A stretch of 64,000 bases of DNA, from positions 3,782,001 through 3,846,000 of the forward strand of contig NZ_CP022823.1 of NCBI RefSeq assembly GCF_002269255.1, read 5' to 3'. The position numbers and the translations under genes are program-made. A model generated the notes under the pieces. That model ran no database searches. It worked only from the letters and a program-made list of their open reading frames with translations, and was not told the origin of the DNA. This stretch comes from Klebsiella quasivariicola. Its GTDB lineage: Bacteria > Pseudomonadota > Gammaproteobacteria > Enterobacterales > Enterobacteriaceae. The first letter of the stretch is position 1. Each line of letters opens with the position of its first letter. Positions 24,156-31,498 of the stretch are shown in pieces.

Positions 24156-24403
24156 TTGGCCTCCTGTTTAACGAGCGCCAGCCCATCCTTGATAAATGCG
24201 TGGTATTTCTTCCCGGTAAGCGCAGATTCAACAACAGGCGTCAGCGGCAACAGGACAGAAATAACTTTCGAGAATTCTTCAAATCCGATATCGAATTTCT
24301 CGTAAAGAAGTTCATCAAAATCAAAACCATCATTCCGCTGCTCATCGCTAATGTCGTACATAGCGCTCAGTAATTCTTCAATATCAAAGTAGTCGATGCT
24401 CAT
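24152..24403 (-). CDS. Small acidic early protein of unknown function
   Basis: The ATG at 24403 overlaps the preceding stop (ATGA) and gives 83 residues, MSIDYFDIEELLSAMYDISD and onward. The first half is strongly acidic. No known motif is visible. Part of the same operon of overlapping genes. Confidence 0.55.
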   Translation of the reverse strand: MSIDYFDIEELLSAMYDISDEQRNDGFDFDELLYEKFDIGFEEFSKVISVLLPLTPVVESALTGKKYHAFIKDGLALVKQEAK

Positions 24404-24879
24404 TTGTCGCCCTCTTCGCGCAGCGCAGCTTCCCATTCAGCCAGTGATTTTTCAGCGTATTCACCTGACAGGCCATCGGCAGCCAAGACCGGGTCGTTTG
24501 CTAAATCCTCTTTTGCGGTCAGAATCATGCGCACCACGTCGCCTACCTCAGCCATTGGCTTATCAACGAATCCGTGATTGAAAGCGGCTGCAAGGCGGCT
24601 TGCTGCAAAGTTGATGCCTTCAATGCGCCCTTCAGCCTTAATCCCGGCTACGATGTGATCGGTGGCATGGGTTTCCAGATTCATATTCAGCGGGTAATCA
24701 GCATCAAGTTCTTCATGGATGAATTCAGCCAAATTATTTCGGCTTTCCTTCAGCACCACATTCTCCGCAGCCAGCTGCTGGTACGCTTTCGCCAGCTTCA
24801 GGAACTTCTGCTCTCTGATCGACAGCTCGCCCGCAGACTCCAGCGACTGAATGAGCTCGATTACTGTTTCAATATTCAT
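24400..24879 (-). CDS. Ea22-like early phage protein
   Basis: A 159-residue protein with helical N terminus (IELIQSLESAGELSIREQKF then YQQLAAENVVLKESRNNLAE, probably coiled coil) and the module GINFAASRLAAAFNHGFVDK found in many lambdoid accessory genes. Overlaps neighbours by 4 bases on each side. Function unknown. Confidence 0.65.
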   Translation of the reverse strand: MNIETVIELIQSLESAGELSIREQKFLKLAKAYQQLAAENVVLKESRNNLAEFIHEELDADYPLNMNLETHATDHIVAGIKAEGRIEGINFAASRLAAAFNHGFVDKPMAEVGDVVRMILTAKEDLANDPVLAADGLSGEYAEKSLAEWEAALREEGDK

Positions 24880-25661
24880 ACAGCCTCCCCTAACACCCAG
24901 CGCAGAGCATCAGCGTAATCTCCACTGGCGCCCTCGAGGGCTTTGGTTATTTCTTTGCGGGTTTTAATGCGTGGTTTCTTATCGCCCAGCACCTGACGCT
25001 GGCGACGCGCTTTTTCATGGCCGGTAGTGCCAGCAGTTGCCGCTTCGATTTCGGCTACCTTTTCCCGCTGTTCTTCGGGTTTCAGTGATGCCAGTTGACG
25101 CGCCTGGGTAACTGTTACTGTGCCGGACTCTACAGCGTCTTTGACTGCCTGAGTGGCATCCAGCAGTGATAGGGTTGCGCGTACAGTGGGGACGCTGACA
25201 CCGAACATCAGCGCGAGGTCTTCCTCATCATGCCCGCGCTCCAGCGCATCAGCCATTTTTTTGGCTCTGCCCAGCGGTGTATCGGCTTGGCGGATTTCGT
25301 TTGCGCTGACCATCGCCTGAGCCATGCGTACAGCTGAACCGCGTTTAGTAACTGCCGGAACCAGCAGCGGGGTTTTTCCCTCTTTTGCCAGACGCCTGTT
25401 AGCTTCCAGGGTATGGCGTACACGCTGACGGCCATCAACCACGCATGACAGGCCACTTTCCGGGTCTTTCCAGACGATAATCGGCTCAAGAACGCCCTGA
25501 TCCATGATGTTCAGCACCATTGCTTCGCTGATAGGCAGGTGGATACGCTCATCGTAAAGCGGGTGAGTTTTGTCGGTAACCAGATGCAGGTTTTCAGGTT
25601 CGAACGTCAAAACGTTCGTTTTGCCACTGGCGCCGTATACAACTTTTGAGTCTTTAGCCAT
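24876..25661 (-). CDS. ParB/Spo0J-like nuclease-domain protein
   Basis: A 261-residue protein. The ParB N-terminal domain spans about 20-120, with PISEAMVLNIMDQGVLEPII and DGRQRVRHTLEA, the fold that binds CTP in true ParB. A helix-turn-helix follows (EDLALMFGVSVPTVRATLSL, about 150-170). No ParA partner lies nearby, so partition is unlikely; lambdoid relatives near the replication genes are of unknown role. A DNA-binding or nuclease function is inferred. Confidence 0.8.
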   Translation of the reverse strand: MAKDSKVVYGASGKTNVLTFEPENLHLVTDKTHPLYDERIHLPISEAMVLNIMDQGVLEPIIVWKDPESGLSCVVDGRQRVRHTLEANRRLAKEGKTPLLVPAVTKRGSAVRMAQAMVSANEIRQADTPLGRAKKMADALERGHDEEDLALMFGVSVPTVRATLSLLDATQAVKDAVESGTVTVTQARQLASLKPEEQREKVAEIEAATAGTTGHEKARRQRQVLGDKKPRIKTRKEITKALEGASGDYADALRWVLGEAV

Positions 25662-25866
25662 TTTTAACCTCGCCGTTTGTCACTTCTGATACCCATTTTT
25701 TCTCTATCGCCTTCCGGGCATTTGCTTTTCCACCAGCCCAGTAACTATGCTCGACGCGATGATGCTCATACGGGCACATCAGGGAAACTGAACAGGAACC
25801 GAATGTGTAATTCTTCCAGCTAAATTCCGGAGAAAGCCCACACTCAGGGCACACAGGTAATTTCAC
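25654..25866 (-). CDS. Small zinc-ribbon-like protein
   Basis: I start at GTG 25866, which overlaps the previous stop as GTGA and has GAGG 7 bases upstream. The 70-residue protein begins MKLPVCPECGLSPEF. The spacing CPEC and a later CSVSLMCPYEHH gives four cysteines or histidines able to bind zinc. Coupled to the winged-helix gene upstream. Role unknown. Confidence 0.6.
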   Translation of the reverse strand: MKLPVCPECGLSPEFSWKNYTFGSCSVSLMCPYEHHRVEHSYWAGGKANARKAIEKKWVSEVTNGEVKNG

Positions 25867-26258
25867 TGAGCCACCTCGCGGAGTTTGCAAAATTTAATGC
25901 TGTAATACGGACTGTCAGGGTTGGTGATTTTGGAACTCAGGAAGCCCGCCTCTTGCAATCGTCCGCAGCGGTAGTGCGGCCGATCGATAGTGCCGACCAG
26001 AGACTGCCACTCAAACCAGACGCCAACCGGGACAGACTGGAGCAGCTTAATATCTATCGACGTGAGGTTATGAGACGCTCTGAACGGTGTTTTATCTCCG
26101 CCAGGCATCCAGTAGCCGTTCAGGTTCTGCGCCTTGCCTTCACGCTCCAGCACCAGAAGGCGTGCCAGCATTTCAGGTGGTTGCAGGTCGAAATATCCAG
26201 CAAGGTCGCGGCAGGTTACTTTTCCTAACTCGCTCAATACGTCAGTGATTTTTTCCAT
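25863..26258 (-). CDS. Winged-helix early protein
   Basis: The ATG at 26258 (MEKITDVLSELGKVTCRDLA) is preceded by GTGAGA; the upstream GTG has no ribosome site. The 131-residue protein has two winged-helix-like repeats: residues 1-45 (DLAGYFDLQPPEMLARLLVL) and 60-125 (VGVWFEWQSLVGTIDRPHYR). It directly follows the replication gene and may regulate or assist replication; that is inferred from place. Confidence 0.6.
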   Translation of the reverse strand: MEKITDVLSELGKVTCRDLAGYFDLQPPEMLARLLVLEREGKAQNLNGYWMPGGDKTPFRASHNLTSIDIKLLQSVPVGVWFEWQSLVGTIDRPHYRCGRLQEAGFLSSKITNPDSPYYSIKFCKLREVAQ

Positions 26259-26284
26259 CAGATTTAATCTCACGCTTAAATTTG

Positions 26285-27379
26285 TTAGCCCCGAAAACCT
26301 TTCGGGATGTTGGTATCAACTTTGCCGCTAAACCCAGGGTTGCCGCCGACTGCGAGGTTTACCGGGCACAGCTTCAGAGCCAACTCAGGCCATTTGCTGC
26401 GCAGTGTCTTCATGGATTGAATTTTTGAGCACCAGAACTGGTCGCGCTGAATACGCTCAATCATGGTGCGCATTTGGTCATGACTGCAGCCGTGCTCCTG
26501 GCGCAGCAAGCGAACCTCTTGCGCCCAGGCTACAAAGTTTGGTTCTCTCGGTTTTGCCAGAGAGCCGTCGAACTCGGCAGCACGCTCGTACATCTCGATG
26601 ATGGTCGACCAGAACCACATCGCGAGATCGAAATCGTCATCGGTAGCCAGGATGCCGTCTTCGGTAGCATCAGGAAGATTTTCTTCCGGGGTGACTGTTT
26701 TCTGAGTCGATTCAGAAAAGTTATCCACAGGATAAATCTCTCCCGCGTGGTTTTTATGATCTGTATGTAGTGATCTGTTTTTAAGATCTGTATAGAGATA
26801 GGATTCGGCTTGAGAGCCGTTTCCAGGATTCGGCTCATAAGCCGTTTCCATTCGGCTCTTGGGACGAATGCATTCGGCTCTTGAGCCGTTTCCATTACTT
26901 TCAACTACTTGCTTCGATTCGGCGTTTAAGCCGTTTCCATTCGGCTCTTGAGCCGTTTCCATTACTTTCAATGACTTATTCCCATTCGGCTTAAGAGCCG
27001 AATCCAGTATTTGCGGGAATATCCGGGAAATGAGTGCATCCTGATCGATGCGGTAGTGTTTTTTTGGCGTACCAGCTACCTGGCGAAGCTCTTCTTCGAT
27101 AACTCCTGACAGGTACTGATCTGTGATTTTGAACATCGCCTTTCGGACCACATCGCCGTCTTTAGCACGCACCTCCTTTGCAAGCGCCGCATGCTCTTTG
27201 TAAAACCAGCCATCGTCCAGGCTTGACTTACCAGACCAGAACACCAGCTGGTTCAGGATGGCGGCCAGCAAATGCTGCTGCCTGTCTCCTGCAAATAAAT
27301 CCAGATACGGTCCGGGGATCGTGATGCAATTCCCCTGTCCTGACATGGCCTGAACAATGTCAAACACCTGATTGCTCAT
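26285..27379 (-). CDS. Phage replication protein (lambda O-like position)
   Basis: A 364-residue protein. Residues 1-110 are the N-terminal replication domain seen in many phages (ITIPGPYLDLFAGDRQQHLL, QLVFWSGKSSLDDGWFYKEH). Residues 125-195 are a low-complexity stretch with repeated EPNGNG and AES, encoded by iteron DNA. The C-terminal domain (DLAMWFWSTIIEMYERAAEF, then FVAWAQEVRLLRQEHG) is conserved in phage replication initiators and probably recruits host helicase. No separate helicase-loader gene is visible downstream. Confidence 0.8.
   Translation of the reverse strand: MSNQVFDIVQAMSGQGNCITIPGPYLDLFAGDRQQHLLAAILNQLVFWSGKSSLDDGWFYKEHAALAKEVRAKDGDVVRKAMFKITDQYLSGVIEEELRQVAGTPKKHYRIDQDALISRIFPQILDSALKPNGNKSLKVMETAQEPNGNGLNAESKQVVESNGNGSRAECIRPKSRMETAYEPNPGNGSQAESYLYTDLKNRSLHTDHKNHAGEIYPVDNFSESTQKTVTPEENLPDATEDGILATDDDFDLAMWFWSTIIEMYERAAEFDGSLAKPREPNFVAWAQEVRLLRQEHGCSHDQMRTMIERIQRDQFWCSKIQSMKTLRSKWPELALKLCPVNLAVGGNPGFSGKVDTNIPKGFRG
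26745..27006. repeat. Iteron-type replication origin inside the replication gene
   Basis: Six near-identical 23-base units (consensus ATTCGGCTCnTGAGCCG, then TTTCCA) start at 26803, 26828, 26872, 26917, 26939 and 26984, with a degenerate unit at 26851. Each has the palindromic core CGGCTC.GAGCCG. An AT-rich tract (26745-26800) lies beside them. The arrangement matches the lambda origin within O: iterons plus an unwinding element. Confidence 0.8.
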
Positions 27380-27630
27380 ACCGAAACCTCATTGTGTAGC
27401 CGTAAAAACTCTCTCAATCCCACCCAGCCAACAGTCCCGCAGGCTTTGCGGTAGGAAACATCTTTCTCGGTTGCCGTGATTACCGTCACCATGTGGCCCT
27501 TCTGCCTGTGCTGAAAGCGTGCTCCGGCCTTAGGGATGCCGTTGCTTGCACGATCTCCTTCAGACGGCGCATACGCCGGATAAGCCCGCTTCAGGCGAGC
27601 AATCAATTCAGCAGCAGACTGGTTACACAT
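27376..27630 (-). CDS. DUF4222-like small protein
   Basis: The ATG at 27630 has GGAGG 5 bases upstream. The 84-residue protein has a basic beta core (KAGARFQHRQKGHMVTVITA, then VSYRKACGTVGWVGLREFLR) resembling DUF4222 phage proteins. It lies between YdaT-like and replication genes and overlaps the latter by 4 bases. Function unknown. Confidence 0.55.
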   Translation of the reverse strand: MCNQSAAELIARLKRAYPAYAPSEGDRASNGIPKAGARFQHRQKGHMVTVITATEKDVSYRKACGTVGWVGLREFLRLHNEVSV

Positions 27631-27644
27631 AGTCACCTCCGGAA

Positions 27645-28058
27645 TCAGTGGTATTTCGTCACTTCAACAGCACCAGGCTGATACGCCTTGCTGTAAACGG
27701 CCTCGATAGCGTCATCATGCGCATCAATCGCCGTACCAATGGCGTGCTGGGCCGCCAGGAGCGCCCGGCGCTCAATGGTGTCGTAGATACTCAGTCGATG
27801 ACGGATTTCACGCGGGAGAACGCGCAAGATGGCCGGGAGCAGAATGCGGATTTTCTCGCGCTGCAACTCGGTTTCCCCCTTCAACCAGCGATGGAAAATA
27901 TTCTGCTGATTGGCCCAGGTCTTCCCTGGTACCAGGCGCAGTTGATTACCACCAATACGCGCATACTCTTCAGCGATTGAATTAGCTGCATTCGCCTGGC
28001 CAACTTCTGCAGCCCAGGCGAGCAGGGCCATTTCGATGTGCTCGTGTTTGATTTCCAT
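27645..28058 (-). CDS. YdaT-like phage regulator (CII position)
   Basis: The ATG at 28058 overlaps the Cro-like stop (TGATG) and has AAGGAG upstream, giving 137 residues. The central GKTWANQQNIFHRWLKGET resembles the helix-turn-helix of CII-like and YdaT proteins. YdaT of the Rac prophage, paired with YdaS, disturbs cell division when overproduced, and homologues work as phage activators. Role here is inferred from position and family. Confidence 0.65.
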   Translation of the reverse strand: MEIKHEHIEMALLAWAAEVGQANAANSIAEEYARIGGNQLRLVPGKTWANQQNIFHRWLKGETELQREKIRILLPAILRVLPREIRHRLSIYDTIERRALLAAQHAIGTAIDAHDDAIEAVYSKAYQPGAVEVTKYH

Positions 28059-28327
28059 CAATCAGACTCCTTCTGTCGCTTGGTGATAATTTCTTCCGTA
28101 AGCCCGCTGATTGGTGTCGGGTGAAGATCCGGACGAAGTTCGTGGGGAGTGACAACCCACCCGCCCATCCGACAAAGAGGAATCACGCGGTCGCTAGGTA
28201 CGCTATTGCGGCTAATCCAATTTGCTACTGATTGGCTAGATTTAAAGTTGAACATCCGCGCGACGCAGGAAACATTCCCAATCGCCCTGACGGCCTTCTC
28301 TGTGATGTTTTTGTATGGCGTAAGCAT
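28058..28327 (-). CDS. Cro-like / YdaS-family repressor
   Basis: An 89-residue DNA-binding protein. Residues 10-45 (KAVRAIGNVSCVARMFNFKS, then SQSVANWISRNSVPSDRVIP) are a helix-turn-helix of the YdaS/Cro type. AGGAGG lies 5-6 bases upstream of the ATG. Transcribed from PR divergently to the repressor gene, so it should act as the lytic Cro-type switch protein. YdaS-like naming is from family resemblance. Confidence 0.75.
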   Translation of the reverse strand: MLTPYKNITEKAVRAIGNVSCVARMFNFKSSQSVANWISRNSVPSDRVIPLCRMGGWVVTPHELRPDLHPTPISGLTEEIITKRQKESD

Positions 28328-28348
28328 TCTTACCTCCTGTGAGTTGGT

Positions 28349-28386
28349 AAGTAGAGAATACTACACAAAGTAGAGAATGCAACTAC
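28349..28386. promoter_or_regulatory. OR operators and early promoter PR
   Basis: Two operator-like sites, GTAGAGAATACTAC (28351-28364) and GTAG..CTAC (28370-28386), cover a minus-strand promoter: TTGCAT (28382-28377), 16-base spacer, TATTCT (28360-28355). The promoter feeds the Cro-like gene. The block of 25 bases at 28349-28373 recurs almost unchanged, inverted, at 28991-29015. Confidence 0.75.
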
Positions 28387-28433
28387 TTAAAATAGAAATG
28401 ACTAAAAACACGCCCTGCCGTAATCTTCTACCT

Positions 28434-28883
28434 ATGGTAGAAAAATCGAATAAGCATCAAGACTTCGCAGACCGCCTTAACCAAGAGATGAGTAAAAAGA
28501 ACTTGTCTGTTAAGCAATTAAGTCATGCGGGACAGGTCACCTACGAAATGGCTAGGCGGTATACGCTCGGCACAGCAAAACCACGCGATGAAAAGCTAAT
28601 TAGAATTGCGGAATGGTTGAACGTGCCTCCAGCCTGGCTCGACTACGGGGCAGTAGAAAACGTAGCTGAATCCAATATCGTTCCAGAGGCTTCCACCCCC
28701 TCCCATCCAGATAAAGGCGACGAAACAGAATTCACCAGCTTAAGCGATGAAGAGAAACGCCTGATTCGAGTCTTCCGAAAATTCCCTGATGCCGAAGCAA
28801 ACAACATGCTTCTGGCCTTTGAGATTCGCTATAAGAAGCTCCTGGAGTTCTACAGCGAATACGCAGACCCAGACAAAAAATAA
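28434..28883 (+). CDS. CI-like repressor, helix-turn-helix without peptidase domain
   Basis: I use the ATG at 28434 (MVEKSNKHQDFADRLNQEMS, 149 residues). Earlier ATGs at 28377 and 28398 fall within the OR operator or the likely -10 region, but cannot be excluded. Residues about 8-65 form an XRE helix-turn-helix (LSVKQLSHAGQVTYEMARRY). The C terminus is a short helical domain (SDEEKRLIRVFRKFPDAEAN). There is no LexA/S24 Ser-Lys domain, so RecA-driven self-cleavage is unlikely. Function as lysogenic repressor is inferred from position. Confidence 0.75.
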   Translation: MVEKSNKHQDFADRLNQEMSKKNLSVKQLSHAGQVTYEMARRYTLGTAKPRDEKLIRIAEWLNVPPAWLDYGAVENVAESNIVPEASTPSHPDKGDETEFTSLSDEEKRLIRVFRKFPDAEANNMLLAFEIRYKKLLEFYSEYADPDKK

Positions 28884-28900
28884 CCCCCAAACAACTTCCC

Positions 28901-28927
28901 TAAACCCAGCAATGCTGGGTTTTTTTG
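28901..28927 (+). terminator. Terminator of the repressor gene
   Basis: AACCCAGC (28903-28910), loop AAT, GCTGGGTT (28914-28921), then TTTTT. It lies 20 bases past the repressor stop. Confidence 0.8.
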
Positions 28928-28949
28928 TGTCTCCAAAACAATAAAACAA

Positions 28950-29015
28950 CCAAAAGTAGATATTTATTTCTACTTTTGGTGTTGACCAATCTACTTTATG
29001 TAGTATTCTCTACTT
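28950..29015. promoter_or_regulatory. OL operators and promoter PL
   Basis: CCAAAAGTAGA (28950-28960) and TCTACTTTTGG (28969-28979) form a perfect 11-base inverted repeat. GTAGTATTCTCTAC (29000-29013) is the exact reverse complement of OR1. A plus-strand promoter TTGACC (28982-28987), 16-base spacer, TATTCT (29004-29009) overlaps these sites. It would drive the leftward-type operon from 29089. Confidence 0.8.
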
Positions 29016-29088
29016 ATCGACACAACGGTGCGATAGGTTAAACGTTCCGCTACCCGGCGATAAGGGACAACTAAACGAGGTTATCACC

Positions 29089-29232
29089 ATGACTAAAGCA
29101 GAAATGATTCAGTACCTGATGAACCGCTATCAAGTTTCATACCGCATAGCACAGGATGCACTAAGCGATAACGACTGGGATTTGATGATGGCTGCAGGCG
29201 ATATTCGCGATGAATTGAATGCGGAAGTCTGA
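29089..29232 (+). CDS. Small 47-residue protein of the PL operon
   Basis: First gene after PL. MTKAEMIQYLMNRYQVSYRI then DNDWDLMMAAGDIRDELNAE; helical and acidic. GAGG lies 9 bases before the ATG. Small early peptides here can be host-directed (for example Kil-type), but nothing identifies the target. Confidence 0.6.
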   Translation: MTKAEMIQYLMNRYQVSYRIAQDALSDNDWDLMMAAGDIRDELNAEV

Positions 29233-29262
29233 CCAATTTGGTTACTGAGGTGAGGAGAAGAG

Positions 29263-29370
29263 ATGATTAGAGAAGAAGAGGTTCCAGCGTGGAACCGGTT
29301 CTGCATTAAGGTCACCCTGTTTTTGGTTGCGGTCTTATTTGTCAGTTTTCAGTGCTGGGGTGGCGTATGA
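29263..29370 (+). CDS. Small single-span membrane peptide
   Basis: A 35-residue protein with GGAG 5-6 bases upstream. After a charged start (MIREEEVPAWNR) it has one membrane segment (VTLFLVAVLFVSF). Its stop overlaps the next start (ATGA). Confidence 0.5.
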   Translation: MIREEEVPAWNRFCIKVTLFLVAVLFVSFQCWGGV

Positions 29371-29477
29371 GCAGAAACGGCATTCGTTCGCTGGTAATTG
29401 TCATTCTATTGATGATTCCGGTATGGGTATCAGCAGCAATGTTCCTGGTTCCTCTGTGGAGGGTTTTTCATGGCTAG
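29367..29477 (+). CDS. Small single-span membrane peptide
   Basis: A 36-residue protein overlapping both neighbours (ATGA at its start; its TAG stop lies inside the next start region). It is largely hydrophobic (SLVIVILLMIPVWVSAAMFL). With the previous gene it forms a pair of tandem membrane peptides. Role unknown. Confidence 0.5.
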   Translation: MSRNGIRSLVIVILLMIPVWVSAAMFLVPLWRVFHG

Positions 29478-29763
29478 TTTACCGAAGCACAATCCTCAGG
29501 TTCAGGCAGCTCAAAGCAAGTTAGCGATAGCCCATTTTGTTGATAGCAAAGAAATGTGGGCTCAGGCCATGGAGTCAATGAAAGTTATTCATGACTCCGA
29601 AAAGCACGAAGAAGACAATATGTTTTGTGGGCGCGTAGAGGCGCAGTCAGGACTTAAATTTAGCGATATCTCTTTAAATTATGACATGTACGGAGATTTA
29701 ATTTTCGTCAATGCAGATATGCATACTGCTCAATATAAAATTAACACCGAAGTTTCATATTAA
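29470..29763 (+). CDS. Early protein of unknown function
   Basis: A 97-residue soluble protein (MASLPKHNPQVQAAQSKLAI at the start) with GGAGGG 8 bases upstream. It is rich in methionine, histidine and aspartate; no recognised motif. Coupled to the membrane peptide upstream. Confidence 0.6.
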   Translation: MASLPKHNPQVQAAQSKLAIAHFVDSKEMWAQAMESMKVIHDSEKHEEDNMFCGRVEAQSGLKFSDISLNYDMYGDLIFVNADMHTAQYKINTEVSY

Positions 29764-29828
29764 TTAATTACCAATTTACTTAATGCCTTAAGCGGCAGGC
29801 ATCCACACACCTTAATACAGGAATAAAT

Positions 29829-30050
29829 ATGGAAACCGAAACTCATAACTGCTATGGCTGCGGCGGCTCCTTCGCACGCCAAGAACTTCAATACCGCCCT
29901 TCTGGTAAAGGTGCATATCGGAAAGAAAGATATTTCTGTCCAGCATGCAACGAGAAAGAGAAGCAGAAAAACATTCTGGCTAACTCTATATCTACGTTTC
30001 GTAAATCCTTGCCTTCACAACCGGGCTACATGAGCCATAAACGCTGGTAG
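29829..30050 (+). CDS. Small zinc-finger-like protein
   Basis: A 73-residue basic protein with CYGCGG near residue 9 and CPAC near residue 38, a four-cysteine zinc-ribbon spacing. AGGA lies upstream of the ATG. Phage proteins of this type may bind nucleic acid or a host partner. Function unknown. Confidence 0.6.
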   Translation: METETHNCYGCGGSFARQELQYRPSGKGAYRKERYFCPACNEKEKQKNILANSISTFRKSLPSQPGYMSHKRW

Positions 30051-30057
30051 GTGGCAA

Positions 30058-30276
30058 ATGATAATAACATCTAACCGCATCCCTCTACATATCAATGAAA
30101 GGGCCTCACAGGTTCTGGGCTTGTATGACAGCGGAAATATAAAGCCATGTCGGATCAAATGCGGAAATTTAAGTTTAAAGCTTGGCAGGAAATGGCGCTT
30201 GTTATCCAGAAATAATGGGAATTGCTGGGAGGTAATGAGCCATAAAAAATATAACCAAATTAAAGACAGGAGATAG
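30058..30276 (+). CDS. Small basic phage protein of unknown function
   Basis: A 72-residue protein (MIITSNRIPLHINERASQVL, then IKPCRIKCGNLSL and GRKWRLLSRNNG). The pattern is of a compact beta protein common near the PL end of lambdoid prophages. Starts 7 bases after the previous gene. No known role. Confidence 0.6.
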   Translation: MIITSNRIPLHINERASQVLGLYDSGNIKPCRIKCGNLSLKLGRKWRLLSRNNGNCWEVMSHKKYNQIKDRR

Positions 30277-30281
30277 CCATC

Positions 30282-30506
30282 ATGAAAGTTGAGTTCAACG
30301 ATCAGGGAGCGACCGCGACCGCCACTATCACCAGTACAGTATTCGAGTTCCGACGCCATAATCGCGCGGTCGAGACAACTTTATTCCTGGCTCCTGGCGT
30401 TCGTGCCAGCAGGAGCGGCTTCTTTATCTTGAAAACGGTGATATCTGGCAAAGTCATTCATGTACTACGTGCGTACAAAACGCTTCAGGCGGAGGCTATA
30501 CGATGA
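30282..30506 (+). CDS. Small phage protein of unknown function
   Basis: A 74-residue beta-rich protein with AGGAG upstream; contains ATATATITSTVFEFRRHNRA. Its stop overlaps the next ATG by 4 bases (ATGA). Not recognised. Confidence 0.55.
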   Translation: MKVEFNDQGATATATITSTVFEFRRHNRAVETTLFLAPGVRASRSGFFILKTVISGKVIHVLRAYKTLQAEAIR

Positions 30507-30898
30507 GCAACCAAAACAGAGAATTAACCCTAGAGGCGTTTCGTGCAGAGATTAAAGCTCAGGACGTTGATCCACTGGATTACGCGTTTATCTGTCCCGC
30601 ATGTAACACCGTTCAAAGTGCACGGTGGTTGATTACCGCTGGAGCCGGGAAAGACTTTGAAGAGGTGCAGGGTGTACTGGGATTTTCCTGCGTTGGTCGC
30701 TTCACGGGTGCTGGTAGTGACCGTATTGAAGGTAAAGGCTGTAACTGGACGTGCGGCGGTTTATTTCAGATCCACAAGCTGACCGTGATCACCCCGGACG
30801 AAAAGAAACACCCTCATTTTGAAGTTGCAAGCCAGCAGCAAGCACACGAGTTACGCATAAAACTGGAGGCGCGCCATGTGCCAGGCGCTAATTCTTAA
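30503..30898 (+). CDS. VVA0879-family phage protein
   Basis: A 131-residue protein with CPACNTVQSARWLITAGA near residue 30 and further cysteines (GFSCVGR, GCNWTCGG), so a zinc-binding domain is likely. It matches a family I recall as VVA0879-like, widespread in Proteobacterial phages. Its C-terminal QQQAHELRIKLEA helix overlaps the next gene by 23 bases. Role unknown. Confidence 0.65.
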   Translation: MSNQNRELTLEAFRAEIKAQDVDPLDYAFICPACNTVQSARWLITAGAGKDFEEVQGVLGFSCVGRFTGAGSDRIEGKGCNWTCGGLFQIHKLTVITPDEKKHPHFEVASQQQAHELRIKLEARHVPGANS

Positions 30899-31187
30899 AT
30901 ACTCAAACGCCGACCCTGAGCAGCTGCTTGGCGTCATCCCTCTGGAAGAGGTTGCCGAACTGATGCGGCTACGGATCCGTAAGCAGGTTCAGAATGAGGT
31001 CGAGTCCGAACTGATGGACCGTGTTGCAACCGCGGAGGATGAAGCCAGTGAGGCAGAAGGACGCGCAGACGACTGGCAGCAGGATGCGGAATGGCTGTAC
31101 CAGTCCATCAAGGAAGCCTTAGATCAGGACTGGGAAACCGCGAAAGAAACACTCAGAAGTGCGCTTAATAATTCACAAGCAGGTTAA
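30876..31187 (+). CDS. Coiled-coil phage protein
   Basis: A 103-residue acidic protein with a long coiled coil (residues 30-75, RKQVQNEVESELMDRVATAE and following heptads). MCQALILKYSNADPEQLLGV opens it. Overlaps the previous gene by 23 bases. Unknown role. Confidence 0.55.
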   Translation: MCQALILKYSNADPEQLLGVIPLEEVAELMRLRIRKQVQNEVESELMDRVATAEDEASEAEGRADDWQQDAEWLYQSIKEALDQDWETAKETLRSALNNSQAG

Positions 31188-31241
31188 TTCAGTTCAAACA
31201 ATGCGACAGCACACTGCATGATTTCCAATAATCAACATTAA

Positions 31242-31269
31242 GCCGGGACACTGATTATAGTTTCCCGGC
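31242..31269 (+). promoter_or_regulatory. Inverted repeat before excisionase
   Basis: GCCGGGA (31242-31248) and TCCCGGC (31263-31269) can pair, ending 13 bases before the excisionase start. It may shape translation of xis or be a terminator without a T tract. Confidence 0.4.
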
Positions 31270-31282
31270 CATGAGGTTATTT

Positions 31283-31498
31283 ATGGCCGATATTACTCGT
31301 GAAGATGAATGGGTGATGGAAAAGGGAATTGTAGCGAAGATGTATATGACTCCCCGGCAAATTAAATCTTACCGGGAGGGGCGATGGATTGAAGGGGTTC
31401 ATTATAAGAAGCACCCACCTGACCCCAAAGCTTCAGAAGGAAGAGTGACGCTTCTCTACAACTACACCAGGATTAATAGGCTCGTTGGAGAAACTTAA
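31283..31498 (+). CDS. Excisionase (Xis-like, DUF1233-like)
   Basis: The ATG at 31283 has GAGG 7 bases upstream and gives 71 residues. The protein is small and basic with a winged-helix-like core (MYMTPRQIKSYREGRWIEGV). It sits directly before the integrase with a one-base overlap (TAATG), the standard place. It would bend DNA at the attachment site to favour excision. Confidence 0.75.
   Translation: MADITREDEWVMEKGIVAKMYMTPRQIKSYREGRWIEGVHYKKHPPDPKASEGRVTLLYNYTRINRLVGET

Noticed and set aside
26803..27006. CRISPR array
   Set aside because: Repeats are close to each other with no unique spacers of constant length, are palindromic, and lie within a coding gene; they fit iterons.
28377..28433. 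Upstream ATG starts (28377, 28398) for the repressor
   Set aside because: They lie in the operator and probable -10 region, so they would precede the transcript; kept only as alternatives.
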